Shown: piece by piece, positions 1-7,423 of the stretch
Numbering within the stretch: the stretch's first letter is position 1
Layout of the letters: each line of letters opens with the position of its first letter
NCBI GenBank assembly: GCA_049680295.1
Contig: JBAUHN010000405.1
Coordinates: 1 to 42,500, forward strand
From: JBAUHN01 sp049680295
Lineage (GTDB): Bacteria; Pseudomonadota; Alphaproteobacteria; Rhodobacterales; Rhodobacteraceae
Length of the DNA: 42,500 nt
Direction of reading: 5' to 3'
Translations under genes and position numbers: made by a program
The notes under the pieces: generated by a model
Told to the model about the DNA's origin: nothing
What the model saw: the letters and a program-made list of their open reading frames with translations, nothing else
Databases searched by the model: none

Positions 1-267
1 CCGTGGGTGTAGGATACTTGAGAGGAGTTGCCCCTAGTACGAGAGGACCGGGGTGAACGATCCACTGGTGGACCAGTTGTTATGCCAATAGCAGTGCTGG
101 GTAGCTATGATCGGACAGGATAACCGCTGAAGGCATCTAAGCGGGAAGCCCCCCTCAAAACAAGGTATCCCTGAGAGCCGAGGTAGACCACCTCGTCGAT
201 AGGCCAGAGATGTAAGTGCAGTAATGCATTCAGTTGACTGGTACTAATTGCTCGATAGGCTTGATTT
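1..267 (+). rRNA. rrl: 23S ribosomal RNA, 3' end (partial)
   Basis: The window opens inside 23S rRNA. The universally conserved sarcin-ricin loop, AGTACGAGAGGACCGG, lies at 36-51. The remaining helices of domain VI follow, ending at the typical alphaproteobacterial 3' terminus near 'GATAGGCTTGATTT'. The exact mature end is approximate (about 264-268). The gene is complete at its 3' side and truncated by the window edge at its 5' side. Apparent ORFs on either strand here are shadows of the rRNA. Confidence 0.97.
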
Positions 268-468
268 GATCCAGTAAAAGCAAGACTTTTACTAGAGATA
301 TCAAAAGCATACACATCATTTAGATGTAATTGACTTGGACATTCGTTGTTATCAGCCCAGTGTAAACCGGGCGGTAATAGCACCCGGGCAGGAACGCGCA
401 CTAAGCAGTGCGCTGCCTCCTGCCCGTCGCTCTTTGCAAAGCAAAAAGCGACGTAGAGGTTTTTCATG
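268..468 (+). other. 23S-5S internal spacer with processing hairpins
   Basis: The spacer has no gene but is rich in secondary structure. An 8-bp hairpin lies right after 23S (agtaaaag 273-280 with cttttact 286-293). A larger one has outer arms gggcagga 386-393 / tcctgccc 418-425 and inner arms gcgcac 396-401 / gtgcgc 408-413. A third is built on cgtcgct 426-432 / agcgacg 446-452. Just before 5S, gtagaggtttt (453-463) is perfectly complementary to aaaacctctac (590-600) just after 5S. That would form an 11-bp stem enclosing pre-5S, as expected for RNase III/RNase E-type maturation. The role is inferred; the pairings are read directly. Confidence 0.7.
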
Positions 469-586
469 GTTTGGTGGTCATAGCGCGAGCAAAACACCCG
501 ATCCCATCCCGAACTCGGCAGTTAAGTGCCGCCGCGCCGATGGTACTGCGTCTTAAGGCGTGGGAGAGTAGGTCACCGCCAAACCT
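469..586 (+). rRNA. rrf: 5S ribosomal RNA
   Basis: About 118 nt. The terminal helix I pairs 5' ggtttggtgg with 3' ccgccaaacc. The conserved internal segment 'CCCGATCCCATCCCGAAC' and the 3' 'GGGAGAGTAGGTCACCGCC' are both present. It lies downstream of 23S in the same orientation, as in a standard 16S-23S-5S operon. No tRNA-fMet, which many Rhodobacteraceae carry immediately after 5S, is recognisable in 600-740. Confidence 0.95.
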
Positions 587-739
587 AGTAAAACCTCTAC
601 GATTTGTATCTCTCTTCGGTGACACCATTCCTTACAAACAACTCCTAACGACGGCATGACGCAATGCTTGCACGTCAACCGCATGTGCAGCAGTCCTTGT
701 CGTCGATCACATTGAAATCGCTTGGGCGCAGCGCCAAAT

Positions 740-1891
740 TTAAGCGGTCAATTCGTCCAGCACACGGGCAAGCATCGTGTCACAGGCATGAAGCTGTTCA
801 AGTGTCACGTATTCATCGGCCTTATGGCCTTGTCCCTCCATTGAGCCGGGTCCGCAAACAACGGTCGGGATATTCAGGGCATCAAAAAAACCAGCCTCGG
901 TGCCATAGGCGACTTTGATCACGCCATTGGTCTGTGACAAACGTTTGGCCAAGACCGAAACCATCGCCGTCTCGTCGACGTTCAGTCCGGGATAGGTATT
1001 GTATTGATCAATTTCGATCTTTGCTTGCGGATAATGCCGCTGATGATCCGTCTCAACACGTGCGGCTGCCCGGATGATTTCGTCAAAAATCTCACTGGGA
1101 CTATCTTCGGCCAAATGCCGATACTCAAACGTCATTTCTGCGTAATCAGGTACGATGTTCAACGCGGTGCCGCCAGAAAGTTTGCCAACGTGCAAAGTTG
1201 TATATGGAACGTCATAGGCAGCATCGCGCGCGCCATTTTGTGCGAAATCTTCCTGCAGCCTACGTAGTTCCGATGTGAAATCTACCGCGAGATGCAGCGC
1301 GTTCACAAATTTTGGCGCCAACGAAGAATGGCCCGCTACCCCATGGAACTGCGCCACAAGCGCGGCCTTACCTTTGTGTCCGATCGCCACCTGCATTTCG
1401 GTCGGTTCACCGATCAGGCAGGCACGGGGCAGGCCAATTGTTCGCTGCAAACATCCGATCATATTTTGGATGCCAAGGCAGCCGATTTCTTCGTCATAGG
1501 ACAGAGCAATTTTCAACGGTTCAGACAACTTCGCCCGTGAGGCACGATCCGCCATCGCCAATACACTGGCGACATAGCCTTTCATGTCAGTGGTTCCACG
1601 ACCGTAAGCACGGCCATCTTTTTGTGTCAGCTGAAACGGGTCACTTGACCATTTTTGCCCGTCAACCGGTACGACATCGATGTGGCCGGACAGCAGTATT
1701 CCACCGGGCCCGGCAGGACCCAGAACGGCGAATAAACCTGCCTTTTGACCGGTCTTATCCGGCACGCGGTGCACGTCAAACCCACGCGTGGCCAGAAAGC
1801 CCTGGGCAAAGTCGATCAGGGCCAGATTGGATTTGGAACTTACGGTGTCAAATCCGACCAGACGTTCCAATATATCCAAGGTTTGAGTCAA
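740..1891 (-). CDS. argE: Acetylornithine deacetylase (M20 family)
   Basis: The protein has 383 residues, the usual ArgE length. It hydrolyses N2-acetyl-L-ornithine to ornithine and acetate in cytosolic arginine biosynthesis. The M20 metallopeptidase landmarks appear in order: SGHIDVVPVDG (first metal His/Asp), GRGTTDMKG (bridging Asp), DEEIGCLG (catalytic Glu and metal Glu), GEPTE, and a late GQGHKADEY with the last metal His. The start is the TTG at 1889-1891, because an in-frame TGA lies a few codons upstream and no ATG or GTG allows a full-length M20 domain. The Shine-Dalgarno sequence is poor. The gene is convergent with the rRNA operon, about 140 nt from its end, with no clear terminator between them. 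ArgE versus another M20 deacylase cannot be proved from motifs, but the N-terminal 'LVGFDTVSSKSNL' is typical of ArgE. Confidence 0.85.
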   Translation of the reverse strand: MTQTLDILERLVGFDTVSSKSNLALIDFAQGFLATRGFDVHRVPDKTGQKAGLFAVLGPAGPGGILLSGHIDVVPVDGQKWSSDPFQLTQKDGRAYGRGTTDMKGYVASVLAMADRASRAKLSEPLKIALSYDEEIGCLGIQNMIGCLQRTIGLPRACLIGEPTEMQVAIGHKGKAALVAQFHGVAGHSSLAPKFVNALHLAVDFTSELRRLQEDFAQNGARDAAYDVPYTTLHVGKLSGGTALNIVPDYAEMTFEYRHLAEDSPSEIFDEIIRAAARVETDHQRHYPQAKIEIDQYNTYPGLNVDETAMVSVLAKRLSQTNGVIKVAYGTEAGFFDALNIPTVVCGPGSMEGQGHKADEYVTLEQLHACDTMLARVLDELTA

Positions 1892-1895
1892 TTTG

Positions 1896-2015
1896 TCAGC
1901 CGATCTTTTGAGTCACCTTGATAAGGTCATGCAGCTTGGCTTTTGAAAACCCAAAATCGCCGACTGCTTCGCAAAAGATGACATGCAGGGCGACAAAGAA
2001 ATCTCGGTCGCGCAT
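1896..2015 (-). other. Short ORF between argE and the repeat, possible gene remnant
   Basis: A 39-codon ORF (ATG at 2015, TGA at 1896-1898) starts MRDRDFFVALHVIF and stops 4 nt before the argE TTG start. An AAGGA abuts its ATG with no spacer, so it is not a convincing ribosome site. The reading frame closes upstream at a TAA exactly where the dispersed repeat begins (about 2037). This fits either noise or the 3' remnant of a gene truncated by the repeat. I do not recognise the peptide. It is listed because its end sits just ahead of argE, which could allow coupled translation from a TTG start. Confidence 0.2.
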
Positions 2016-2036
2016 TCCTTGGCGACCGGATCGGCA

Positions 2037-2140
2037 TTAGAGCCCTCCGCCTTAAACATGAATCACTTGTTCGCTGCCTTCGCCTGCGGCTCAACGCGAA
2101 AAGTGATGCTTAATGGATCAGATTAAAGGCGGGACGCCTT
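2037..2140. repeat. Dispersed palindromic repeat, copy 1
   Basis: 104 nt that match 40202-40305 at about 96 positions, in the same orientation. It is an imperfect long palindrome: terminal ccgccttaaac versus gattaaaggcggg, and inner tcacttgttcgc versus gcgaaaagtga. It begins 8 bp beyond the stop codon of the minus-strand dehydrogenase gene, so in that transcript it would fold as a large hairpin in the 3' UTR. It has no coding capacity of its own. It could be a MITE-like or REP-like element serving as a 3'-end stabiliser or terminator; the role is inferred. Confidence 0.8.
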
Positions 2141-2148
2141 GAGCGAGA

Positions 2149-3120
2149 TTAAATGACGCGGTCGCGGGGTGTGCGACCCTGAAAGAAGTCTGACAGGTTG
2201 TCGAGCACGCGAAATCCCATCGCCTCGCGTGTTTCGGATGTGGCGCTGCCCAGATGGGGCAGCATCACCAATTTGTCGGATTGCATCAGACCCGGGCTTA
2301 TCCGTGGCTCTGCGTCAAAGACATCCAAACCGGCCCCGCCGATGGTATCAAAGGCCAAGGCCTGAATAAGATCGTGTTCGTTAATCACCTCACCCCGAGA
2401 AGTGTTGATCAGGAACGCACCGGGGCGCATCAGATCAAGACGGCGGCTGTTGATCAAATGACGGTTGGCTGCGCCACCCGGACAGTGCAGTGACACAAAA
2501 TCGCAACGCGGCAGTAGTGCGTCAAGATCGGTAACCTGTTCAGCGCCATATTCAGTCAGGATTTTCGGATCAACCGGGCTTCGGTTTTGGACCAGCACTT
2601 TCATGCCAAACCCGAAATGCGCCCTGCGGGCCATTTCCCGTCCGATCCGGCCAAAACCAACAATGCCGATTGTTTTACCACTGACTTTCGTGCCGATCAG
2701 ATGGGTTGGACGCCATCCTTGCCAGTGGCCTGCGCGTAACTCCCGTTCGCCTTCACCGGCGCGTCGCGCCACCATCAGCAGCAATGTCATGGCGATGTCC
2801 GCCGTGCATTCGCTTAGTACATCGGGCGAATTGGTGACCGTGAGATTCAAGTTTCGCGCCGAGGCGGCGCAGATGTGGGAATAACCGACACCGTAGTTTC
2901 CAAGGATTTTGGTTTGCGGCTTTTTCACGTCCAGCGCGTGGGCGCTGATATTGTCCGTCACAGTCGGCAAAACTGCGTCATACTTTGTGAAAACATCGCG
3001 CATTTCAGCAGGTGTCAAAGGGACGTCCGCCGTGTTGAGCGTGACATCATAATGTTGCATCAACTGGCCTTCTACAGCAGATGGCCAGCGTCTGGTGACG
3101 AATACGGACGGGCGGGCCAT
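2149..3120 (-). CDS. hprA: D-2-hydroxyacid dehydrogenase, probable hydroxypyruvate/glyoxylate reductase
   Basis: 323 residues of the D-isomer-specific 2-hydroxyacid dehydrogenase family. The Rossmann motif is GIVGFGRIG (about residues 156-164). The catalytic Arg is in NTSRGEVI, the Glu in DVFDAEPR and the His in LPHLGSATSETR. Members of the GyaR/HprA group reduce hydroxypyruvate or glyoxylate to D-glycerate or glycolate with NAD(P)H. It is the last gene of a minus-strand operon: its ATG overlaps the mtkB TGA by one base (TGATG), so translation is probably coupled. With mtkAB, an aminotransferase and malyl-CoA lyase around it, the best fit is the serine-cycle hydroxypyruvate reductase. Substrate preference is inferred from context; the family call is secure. 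The palindromic repeat follows its stop. Confidence 0.85.
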   Translation of the reverse strand: MARPSVFVTRRWPSAVEGQLMQHYDVTLNTADVPLTPAEMRDVFTKYDAVLPTVTDNISAHALDVKKPQTKILGNYGVGYSHICAASARNLNLTVTNSPDVLSECTADIAMTLLLMVARRAGEGERELRAGHWQGWRPTHLIGTKVSGKTIGIVGFGRIGREMARRAHFGFGMKVLVQNRSPVDPKILTEYGAEQVTDLDALLPRCDFVSLHCPGGAANRHLINSRRLDLMRPGAFLINTSRGEVINEHDLIQALAFDTIGGAGLDVFDAEPRISPGLMQSDKLVMLPHLGSATSETREAMGFRVLDNLSDFFQGRTPRDRVI

Positions 3121-4007
3121 CAGGCTGCCGCCATAACGCGGGCAATTGTATCACCGATGACGGCGGGATTTTCCGCGACGGTCACGCCTGCTGCCTCTAG
3201 TATCTCGACTTTTTCGCTGGCGCTTTCGCCAAATGCCGAAATGATCGCGCCCGCGTGTCCCATGGTGCGCCCCTTTGGTGCGGTTAATCCCGCAACATAG
3301 GCAACGACCGGTTTTGTGACGTGATCACGTACGTATTCTGCGGCCTCGGCCTCTTGCGGGCCACCGATCTCGCCGATCATGCAGATGATTTTAGTGCTTT
3401 CATCCTTTTCAAACTGTTCAAGAACGTCCCGAAAGGACGATCCGTTGATCGGATCACCGCCGATGCCCACCGAGGTTGAGATGCCAATGCCACGCTCTTT
3501 CAATTGGGCCGCAGCCTCGTACCCCAATGTGCCAGAGCGGCTGACGATACCAACGTCGCCCTGCAAATAGATATGTCCAGGCATGATCCCCAACAGTGCT
3601 TTGCCGGGGCTGATGGTGCCCGCGCAATTGGGCCCTGTCAGCACCATGCGGCGTTCTTTGGGATAGCGGTACATATAGCGTTTCACGCGGATCATGTCCT
3701 GCGCGGGGATGCCGTCAGTGATGCAGACGCAATATTTGATACTGGCATCTGACGCTTCCATTATGCTGTCGGCCGCAAAGGGCGGAGGTACAAAGACCAA
3801 AGAGGTTTCGGCACCCGTGGCGGCAACTGCTTGTTTTACGGTGTCAAAAACCGGCACACCTTCGACAGTGGTTCCCCCTTTGCCGGGCACGACGCCTGCG
3901 ACGATATTGGTGCCATATTCCAACATATCCTTGGTGTGAAACTGGGCCATTTTGCCGGTGATACCCTGCACGATGACTTTGGTGTCGCGGTCCAGATAGA
4001 TGCTCAT
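3120..4007 (-). CDS. mtkB: Malate--CoA ligase (malate thiokinase) alpha subunit
   Basis: 295 residues, homologous to succinyl-CoA synthetase alpha. It has an N-terminal CoA-binding Rossmann domain (VQGITGKMAQFH, PGKGGTTVEGVPVF) and the phosphohistidine loop GRTMGHAGAI with His251. 'RVKRYMYRYPKE' near residue 110 resembles MtkB of Methylorubrum extorquens, as I recall it, rather than housekeeping SucD. With MtkA it activates L-malate to malyl-CoA using ATP, for cleavage to glyoxylate and acetyl-CoA. It overlaps mtkA by 4 nt at its start and the dehydrogenase by 1 nt at its end. The location beside mcl, and away from sucAB/mdh, supports malate thiokinase over SucD. Confidence 0.85.
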   Translation of the reverse strand: MSIYLDRDTKVIVQGITGKMAQFHTKDMLEYGTNIVAGVVPGKGGTTVEGVPVFDTVKQAVAATGAETSLVFVPPPFAADSIMEASDASIKYCVCITDGIPAQDMIRVKRYMYRYPKERRMVLTGPNCAGTISPGKALLGIMPGHIYLQGDVGIVSRSGTLGYEAAAQLKERGIGISTSVGIGGDPINGSSFRDVLEQFEKDESTKIICMIGEIGGPQEAEAAEYVRDHVTKPVVAYVAGLTAPKGRTMGHAGAIISAFGESASEKVEILEAAGVTVAENPAVIGDTIARVMAAA

Positions 4008-5203
4008 TTGATGATCCTCATGTTTGTCCCTTGTGTCAGATCATTTTGCCACGCTCCGACCGCGCGTTCGGCGGCTTCCATCAGGGTGTTTGCGCGAATG
4101 ATTGGCAAGCCCGACTTGGCGAGGATTTTTTGACCTTCTTCGACATTGGTTCCGGCAAGGCGGACAACCACAGGGACGTCGACCTGGACCTCTTTGAGGG
4201 CCGCAACAACACCTTCGGCCACCCAGTCACATCGGTTGATACCTGCAAAAATATTGACCAGAACGGCCTGTACGCTGGCGTCCGACATCACCAGTCGAAA
4301 CGCTTTGGCAACCCTTTCGGGTGTGGCACCACCACCGATATCAAGGAAATTTGCAGGCTCGCCACCGGCCAGTTTGATAGTATCCATCGTCGCCATGGCA
4401 AGGCCGGCACCATTGACGATGCAGCCAATATTTCCGTCCAGCCCGACATAAGATAATCCGCGATCCGCCGCTCTGCTTTCGCGCGGATCTTCCTGACTTT
4501 TGTCGCGCAGCTCTGACACTTGGGGATGGCGAAACAGCGCGTTGTCGTCAAAGGTCATCTTCGCGTCGAGCGCAAGAATACGTTGGTCTGTGGTGACGAC
4601 AAGCGGGTTAATCTCAACCATTGTGGCGTCAAGCTCGGTGAATGCGCGGTAGCATCCTTGCAACGTGCGCACCATATGGGCTGTCAAAGCCGGGTCCAGA
4701 TTTAGGGCAAAGGCGATCTCACGGGCTTGGAAAGCCTGCAACCCGACTGCGGGTTCGACGATGGCCCGCACGATGCTGTCAGGTTGGTTGGCGGAAATAT
4801 CCTCGATCTCCATTCCGCCCTGACCCGATGCCACGATCATTACCCGTTGGCTTGTCCGATCAAGAACAAGGCCGAGGTAAATCTCACGCTCGATCTGCAC
4901 ACCGCTTTCGACATAGACGCGGTAAATTCCTTTGCCTTCCGGGCCGGTTTGATGGGTCACCAATTTGCGACCGAACATGTCGTCACAGGCAGACTGGATT
5001 TCATTTTCGGACCGGCATACTTTGACACCACCAGCTTTGCCACGCCCGCCTGCGTGCACCTGTGCTTTGACAACCCAGGTGTCGCCGCCCAGTTCGCGGG
5101 CGCGGTAGGCGGCCTGTTCGGGGCTATAGGCCAGCGCGCCGGGGGGGACCATGATGCCAAAGCCCGCAAGCAATTCCTTGGCTTGATATTCGTGAATGTC
5201 CAT
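4004..5203 (-). CDS. mtkA: Malate--CoA ligase (malate thiokinase) beta subunit
   Basis: 399 residues. The N-terminal ATP-grasp domain starts MDIHEYQAKELL, and the nucleotide-binding stretch KAQVHAGGRGKAGGVK lies near residues 46-61. The C-terminal ligase domain includes NIFAGINRCD and GTNVEEGQKIL. This is the beta-subunit architecture of succinyl-CoA/malyl-CoA synthetases. With mtkB (4-nt overlap) it forms the ATP-dependent malate thiokinase. The start at 5203 has an AGGAA sequence about 9 nt upstream, lying next to the stop of the preceding aminotransferase gene (11 nt away), so the genes form one operon. A housekeeping SucC is the alternative; the operon partners argue against it. Confidence 0.85.
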   Translation of the reverse strand: MDIHEYQAKELLAGFGIMVPPGALAYSPEQAAYRARELGGDTWVVKAQVHAGGRGKAGGVKVCRSENEIQSACDDMFGRKLVTHQTGPEGKGIYRVYVESGVQIEREIYLGLVLDRTSQRVMIVASGQGGMEIEDISANQPDSIVRAIVEPAVGLQAFQAREIAFALNLDPALTAHMVRTLQGCYRAFTELDATMVEINPLVVTTDQRILALDAKMTFDDNALFRHPQVSELRDKSQEDPRESRAADRGLSYVGLDGNIGCIVNGAGLAMATMDTIKLAGGEPANFLDIGGGATPERVAKAFRLVMSDASVQAVLVNIFAGINRCDWVAEGVVAALKEVQVDVPVVVRLAGTNVEEGQKILAKSGLPIIRANTLMEAAERAVGAWQNDLTQGTNMRIIK

Positions 5204-5214
5204 GGGTGATGTTC

Positions 5215-6459
5215 CTATTCAGCTGCGATTGATGTGCCATAGCTGGACACCAGAATTTCATCTATTTTGCTTTGATCTACGGTTCCGCCCAAGGCCCGGA
5301 TGGCATCGGCAAACAACAAAACAATTTTGCGGATTGCGTCGATTTCAAGTTGGTTAAGAATACCGATCCGCACCTGAACCGGGGCAGAAAGGGTAGGCCA
5401 AATTCCAAACCCCGCGGCACGGCAGTTTTGCACCAACTCCATCTCGCGGCCAGCCAGATTGCCGGGCAGATTAAGAACAACAAGGCTGGACATATCCGAG
5501 GTCACCTCGCATCCCATGGCCTGAACGCAAGCGCGCAAGACGGCTTCGTGATGGCGGTAATTCTTGGCGCGTGCGGTTAGCGTTTCTTGCAGCGTCAGGC
5601 GCAGTGCTTCGTGAAATGCAGCGACGGCATAGCCTGAATGGGTCCGGTGATATGTGCCCTTTTCAACATCCTGCCCATCCACAATGCCCCAATGGCGGGC
5701 CTCGAAAATCGGGTGCTGCGCGTAGGTATAGGCGCCGTTTTCACGCAGGGTTTTGATGTAGGCGTCGGTAAAGCTGACGGGTGCATATGTCAGCGGCAGG
5801 CAACATATGCCCTTTTGCGGGCATGAGGCCCAGCCGACAACGCCGGGGTAGGCGTCGATTGAAAAATCGTCGACACCCAGCGATGACACCGCATCGACCA
5901 ACCCCATAACACCGTGGCGCGCACAGGCATCCGAGAACCCTTGCAGATCATTGACGCGGCCTGATCCGGTTTCCCAATGCGCCATAAAGGCCCATTTGGG
6001 TTTGTGTTCGGCAAGCGCCGCGTCAATGGTATCGGCGTCGACGGATGTGCCATGCGGCACGTCGACCACCTTGACCGAAGCGGGCTGTGGGTCCATCGGA
6101 TTCAGGGCAAGTTCCGCGCGCGTGGATGCTTTGATCCGAAGGGTCAGCGCGTCGATGCCGGAAAATGTTCCGTTTGCAAAGGCGACGACCGTGTCACCGG
6201 GCAGGACCGCTGAAAACATCGCGTCCAATGCGCTCCACCCGGTGCCGGCAACGCCGAAGGTGTGGATGTTTTTCGTACCCCAGACGTCGCGCAACATATG
6301 TTTGCATTCGACCATCCCGCGCAAAACGTCACCTTGCATGTGGTCCGCAACACCTGCTGCGGCAAATTGTGCCAAAACGCGCGGATCGGTGTTGCCGGGG
6401 CCGGGGCCGGCGGCCAGCGTGTCAGGAATGGTAAGGGGTGGGAAAACATGAAAGGTCAT
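5215..6459 (-). CDS. sgaA: Class V aminotransferase, probable serine--glyoxylate aminotransferase
   Basis: 414 residues from the ATG at 6459, which has GGAG 8 nt upstream; a longer ORF to 6537 lacks a ribosome site. It is a fold-type I PLP enzyme of the alanine/serine-glyoxylate aminotransferase family. The N-terminal AGPGPGNTDPRVL matches the family's 'PGP' entry motif, DAVSSLGVDDFSID carries the PLP-binding Asp, and the Schiff-base Lys lies in CPQKGICC. In the serine cycle the enzyme converts serine plus glyoxylate to hydroxypyruvate plus glycine, feeding the downstream reductase. It is the first gene of the operon sgaA-mtkA-mtkB-hprA. The protein is somewhat unlike textbook SgaA, so an alanine-glyoxylate or related specificity is possible. 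Confidence 0.7.
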   Translation of the reverse strand: MTFHVFPPLTIPDTLAAGPGPGNTDPRVLAQFAAAGVADHMQGDVLRGMVECKHMLRDVWGTKNIHTFGVAGTGWSALDAMFSAVLPGDTVVAFANGTFSGIDALTLRIKASTRAELALNPMDPQPASVKVVDVPHGTSVDADTIDAALAEHKPKWAFMAHWETGSGRVNDLQGFSDACARHGVMGLVDAVSSLGVDDFSIDAYPGVVGWASCPQKGICCLPLTYAPVSFTDAYIKTLRENGAYTYAQHPIFEARHWGIVDGQDVEKGTYHRTHSGYAVAAFHEALRLTLQETLTARAKNYRHHEAVLRACVQAMGCEVTSDMSSLVVLNLPGNLAGREMELVQNCRAAGFGIWPTLSAPVQVRIGILNQLEIDAIRKIVLLFADAIRALGGTVDQSKIDEILVSSYGTSIAAE

Positions 6460-6669
6460 TGCGGTCTCCGGTAGTGTCAGAGGGCGATGACCCTGCTGTC
6501 TGACCGTCAGAGAACCAGCAGTTGAGAAAATGAACAATATGCGTTAGGTGTGCTTTTAGGTATCTATATAGATGGGGATTCTACCACCCATAAAGGTAAG
6601 TATGCGGTTGTATGCAAGAAAAGGCACCATACTTTCGGGTAGTTTTTGGAAATTTGGTAAGGACATCAG
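6460..6669. promoter_or_regulatory. Divergent promoter region with a 12-bp perfect palindrome
   Basis: A 210-bp region separates the minus-strand serine-cycle operon from the plus-strand response regulator. It is AT-richer than its neighbours and contains the perfect palindrome ATCTATATAGAT at 6562-6573, about 100 bp from both start codons. This is a plausible operator for the adjacent LuxR-type regulator or another factor. No firm -35/-10 pair could be assigned on either strand. Confidence 0.4.
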
Positions 6670-7314
6670 ATGGTTCACGATAACGCGCGTCCGATTGATG
6701 TGATGCTGGCAGACTCCAATCCTTTGGTCTTGTCGGCGATGTCCGAAATTTTTGAGCGTGAGCCGCGATTTTCGCTGGTTGCAACCTCTGCGACGGCAGA
6801 AGGGTTTTTGGGAACCGTGATGCGGGTGCCGGTGCAAATCGGGATTATTGACTGGAACCTGCCTGTGCTCGGTGGGGCCAAGCTGATCGAGGTGTTGCGC
6901 GCCTATGAAAGCGCGCCCCGATTGATTGTCTACGGCGAAGACAGGGCAGATCTGCCGCGGCTTGCCATGAACGCGGGTGCGGCGGGTTTTGCGTCTCGGT
7001 CCGGGGATGTTGATGATCTGCTGGCGGTTTGTATGGACGTTGCGGCGGGTAAAATGGTGTTCCCGTTTGTTGACATCCGAGAGCTGCAAGCCGACCCGAT
7101 CCACAGCTTAAGCAACAAGGAACGGATCATGCTTGAAGCGCTGTCAAAGGGCCTGACAAACCGAGAGCTTTCCAGCGAACTTGGCATCTCGATTAACACG
7201 GTGAAATTTCACCTGTCGAACCTGTTCGATAAGCTGTCGGTCAAGAACCGTGCGCAGGCGATTGCTTTCTATTATTCTTCACGGTTGCCCGGGGCAGCCA
7301 CGAAACCGGAATAA
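6670..7314 (+). CDS. LuxR/NarL-type response regulator (orphan)
   Basis: 214 residues. An N-terminal receiver domain (about 8-125) carries the phospho-acceptor candidate Asp61 in IIDWNLP and acidic residues near Asp15. The C-terminal LuxR HTH (about 147-200) reads LSNKERIMLEALSKGLTNRELSSELGIS in two overlapping motifs, followed by NTVKFHLSNLFDKL. The usual receiver Lys after 'GAxGY' appears to be replaced (GFASRSGD), so the activation switch may be atypical. AAGGA lies 10 nt upstream of the ATG. No histidine kinase is encoded nearby. It lies between the divergent sgaA-mtkAB-hprA operon and mcl, so it probably controls this C2/C1 module; that is inferred from position. Confidence 0.85.
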   Translation: MVHDNARPIDVMLADSNPLVLSAMSEIFEREPRFSLVATSATAEGFLGTVMRVPVQIGIIDWNLPVLGGAKLIEVLRAYESAPRLIVYGEDRADLPRLAMNAGAAGFASRSGDVDDLLAVCMDVAAGKMVFPFVDIRELQADPIHSLSNKERIMLEALSKGLTNRELSSELGISINTVKFHLSNLFDKLSVKNRAQAIAFYYSSRLPGAATKPE

Positions 7315-7423
7315 TGTTTCAATTGCATGCCACTGTACGCAATAAAATGTCTTGACTTATCAAAAAATCCGCTCCTTTTCTGTGCGCCATGGTTTTAGAC
7401 CCAACAAAAAGGAATGGTTTAAC

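Noticed and set aside
105..918. ORFs of 60-130 codons on both strands over the rRNA region and into the argE 3' end
   Set aside because: They lie in or next to 23S/5S rRNA, have no ribosome sites and resemble no protein family.
3120..5203. Housekeeping succinyl-CoA synthetase sucCD
   Set aside because: The subunits are homologous, but the operon partners (aminotransferase, hydroxypyruvate reductase, malyl-CoA lyase) and the MtkB-like 'RVKRYxxRYPKE' segment favour malate thiokinase.
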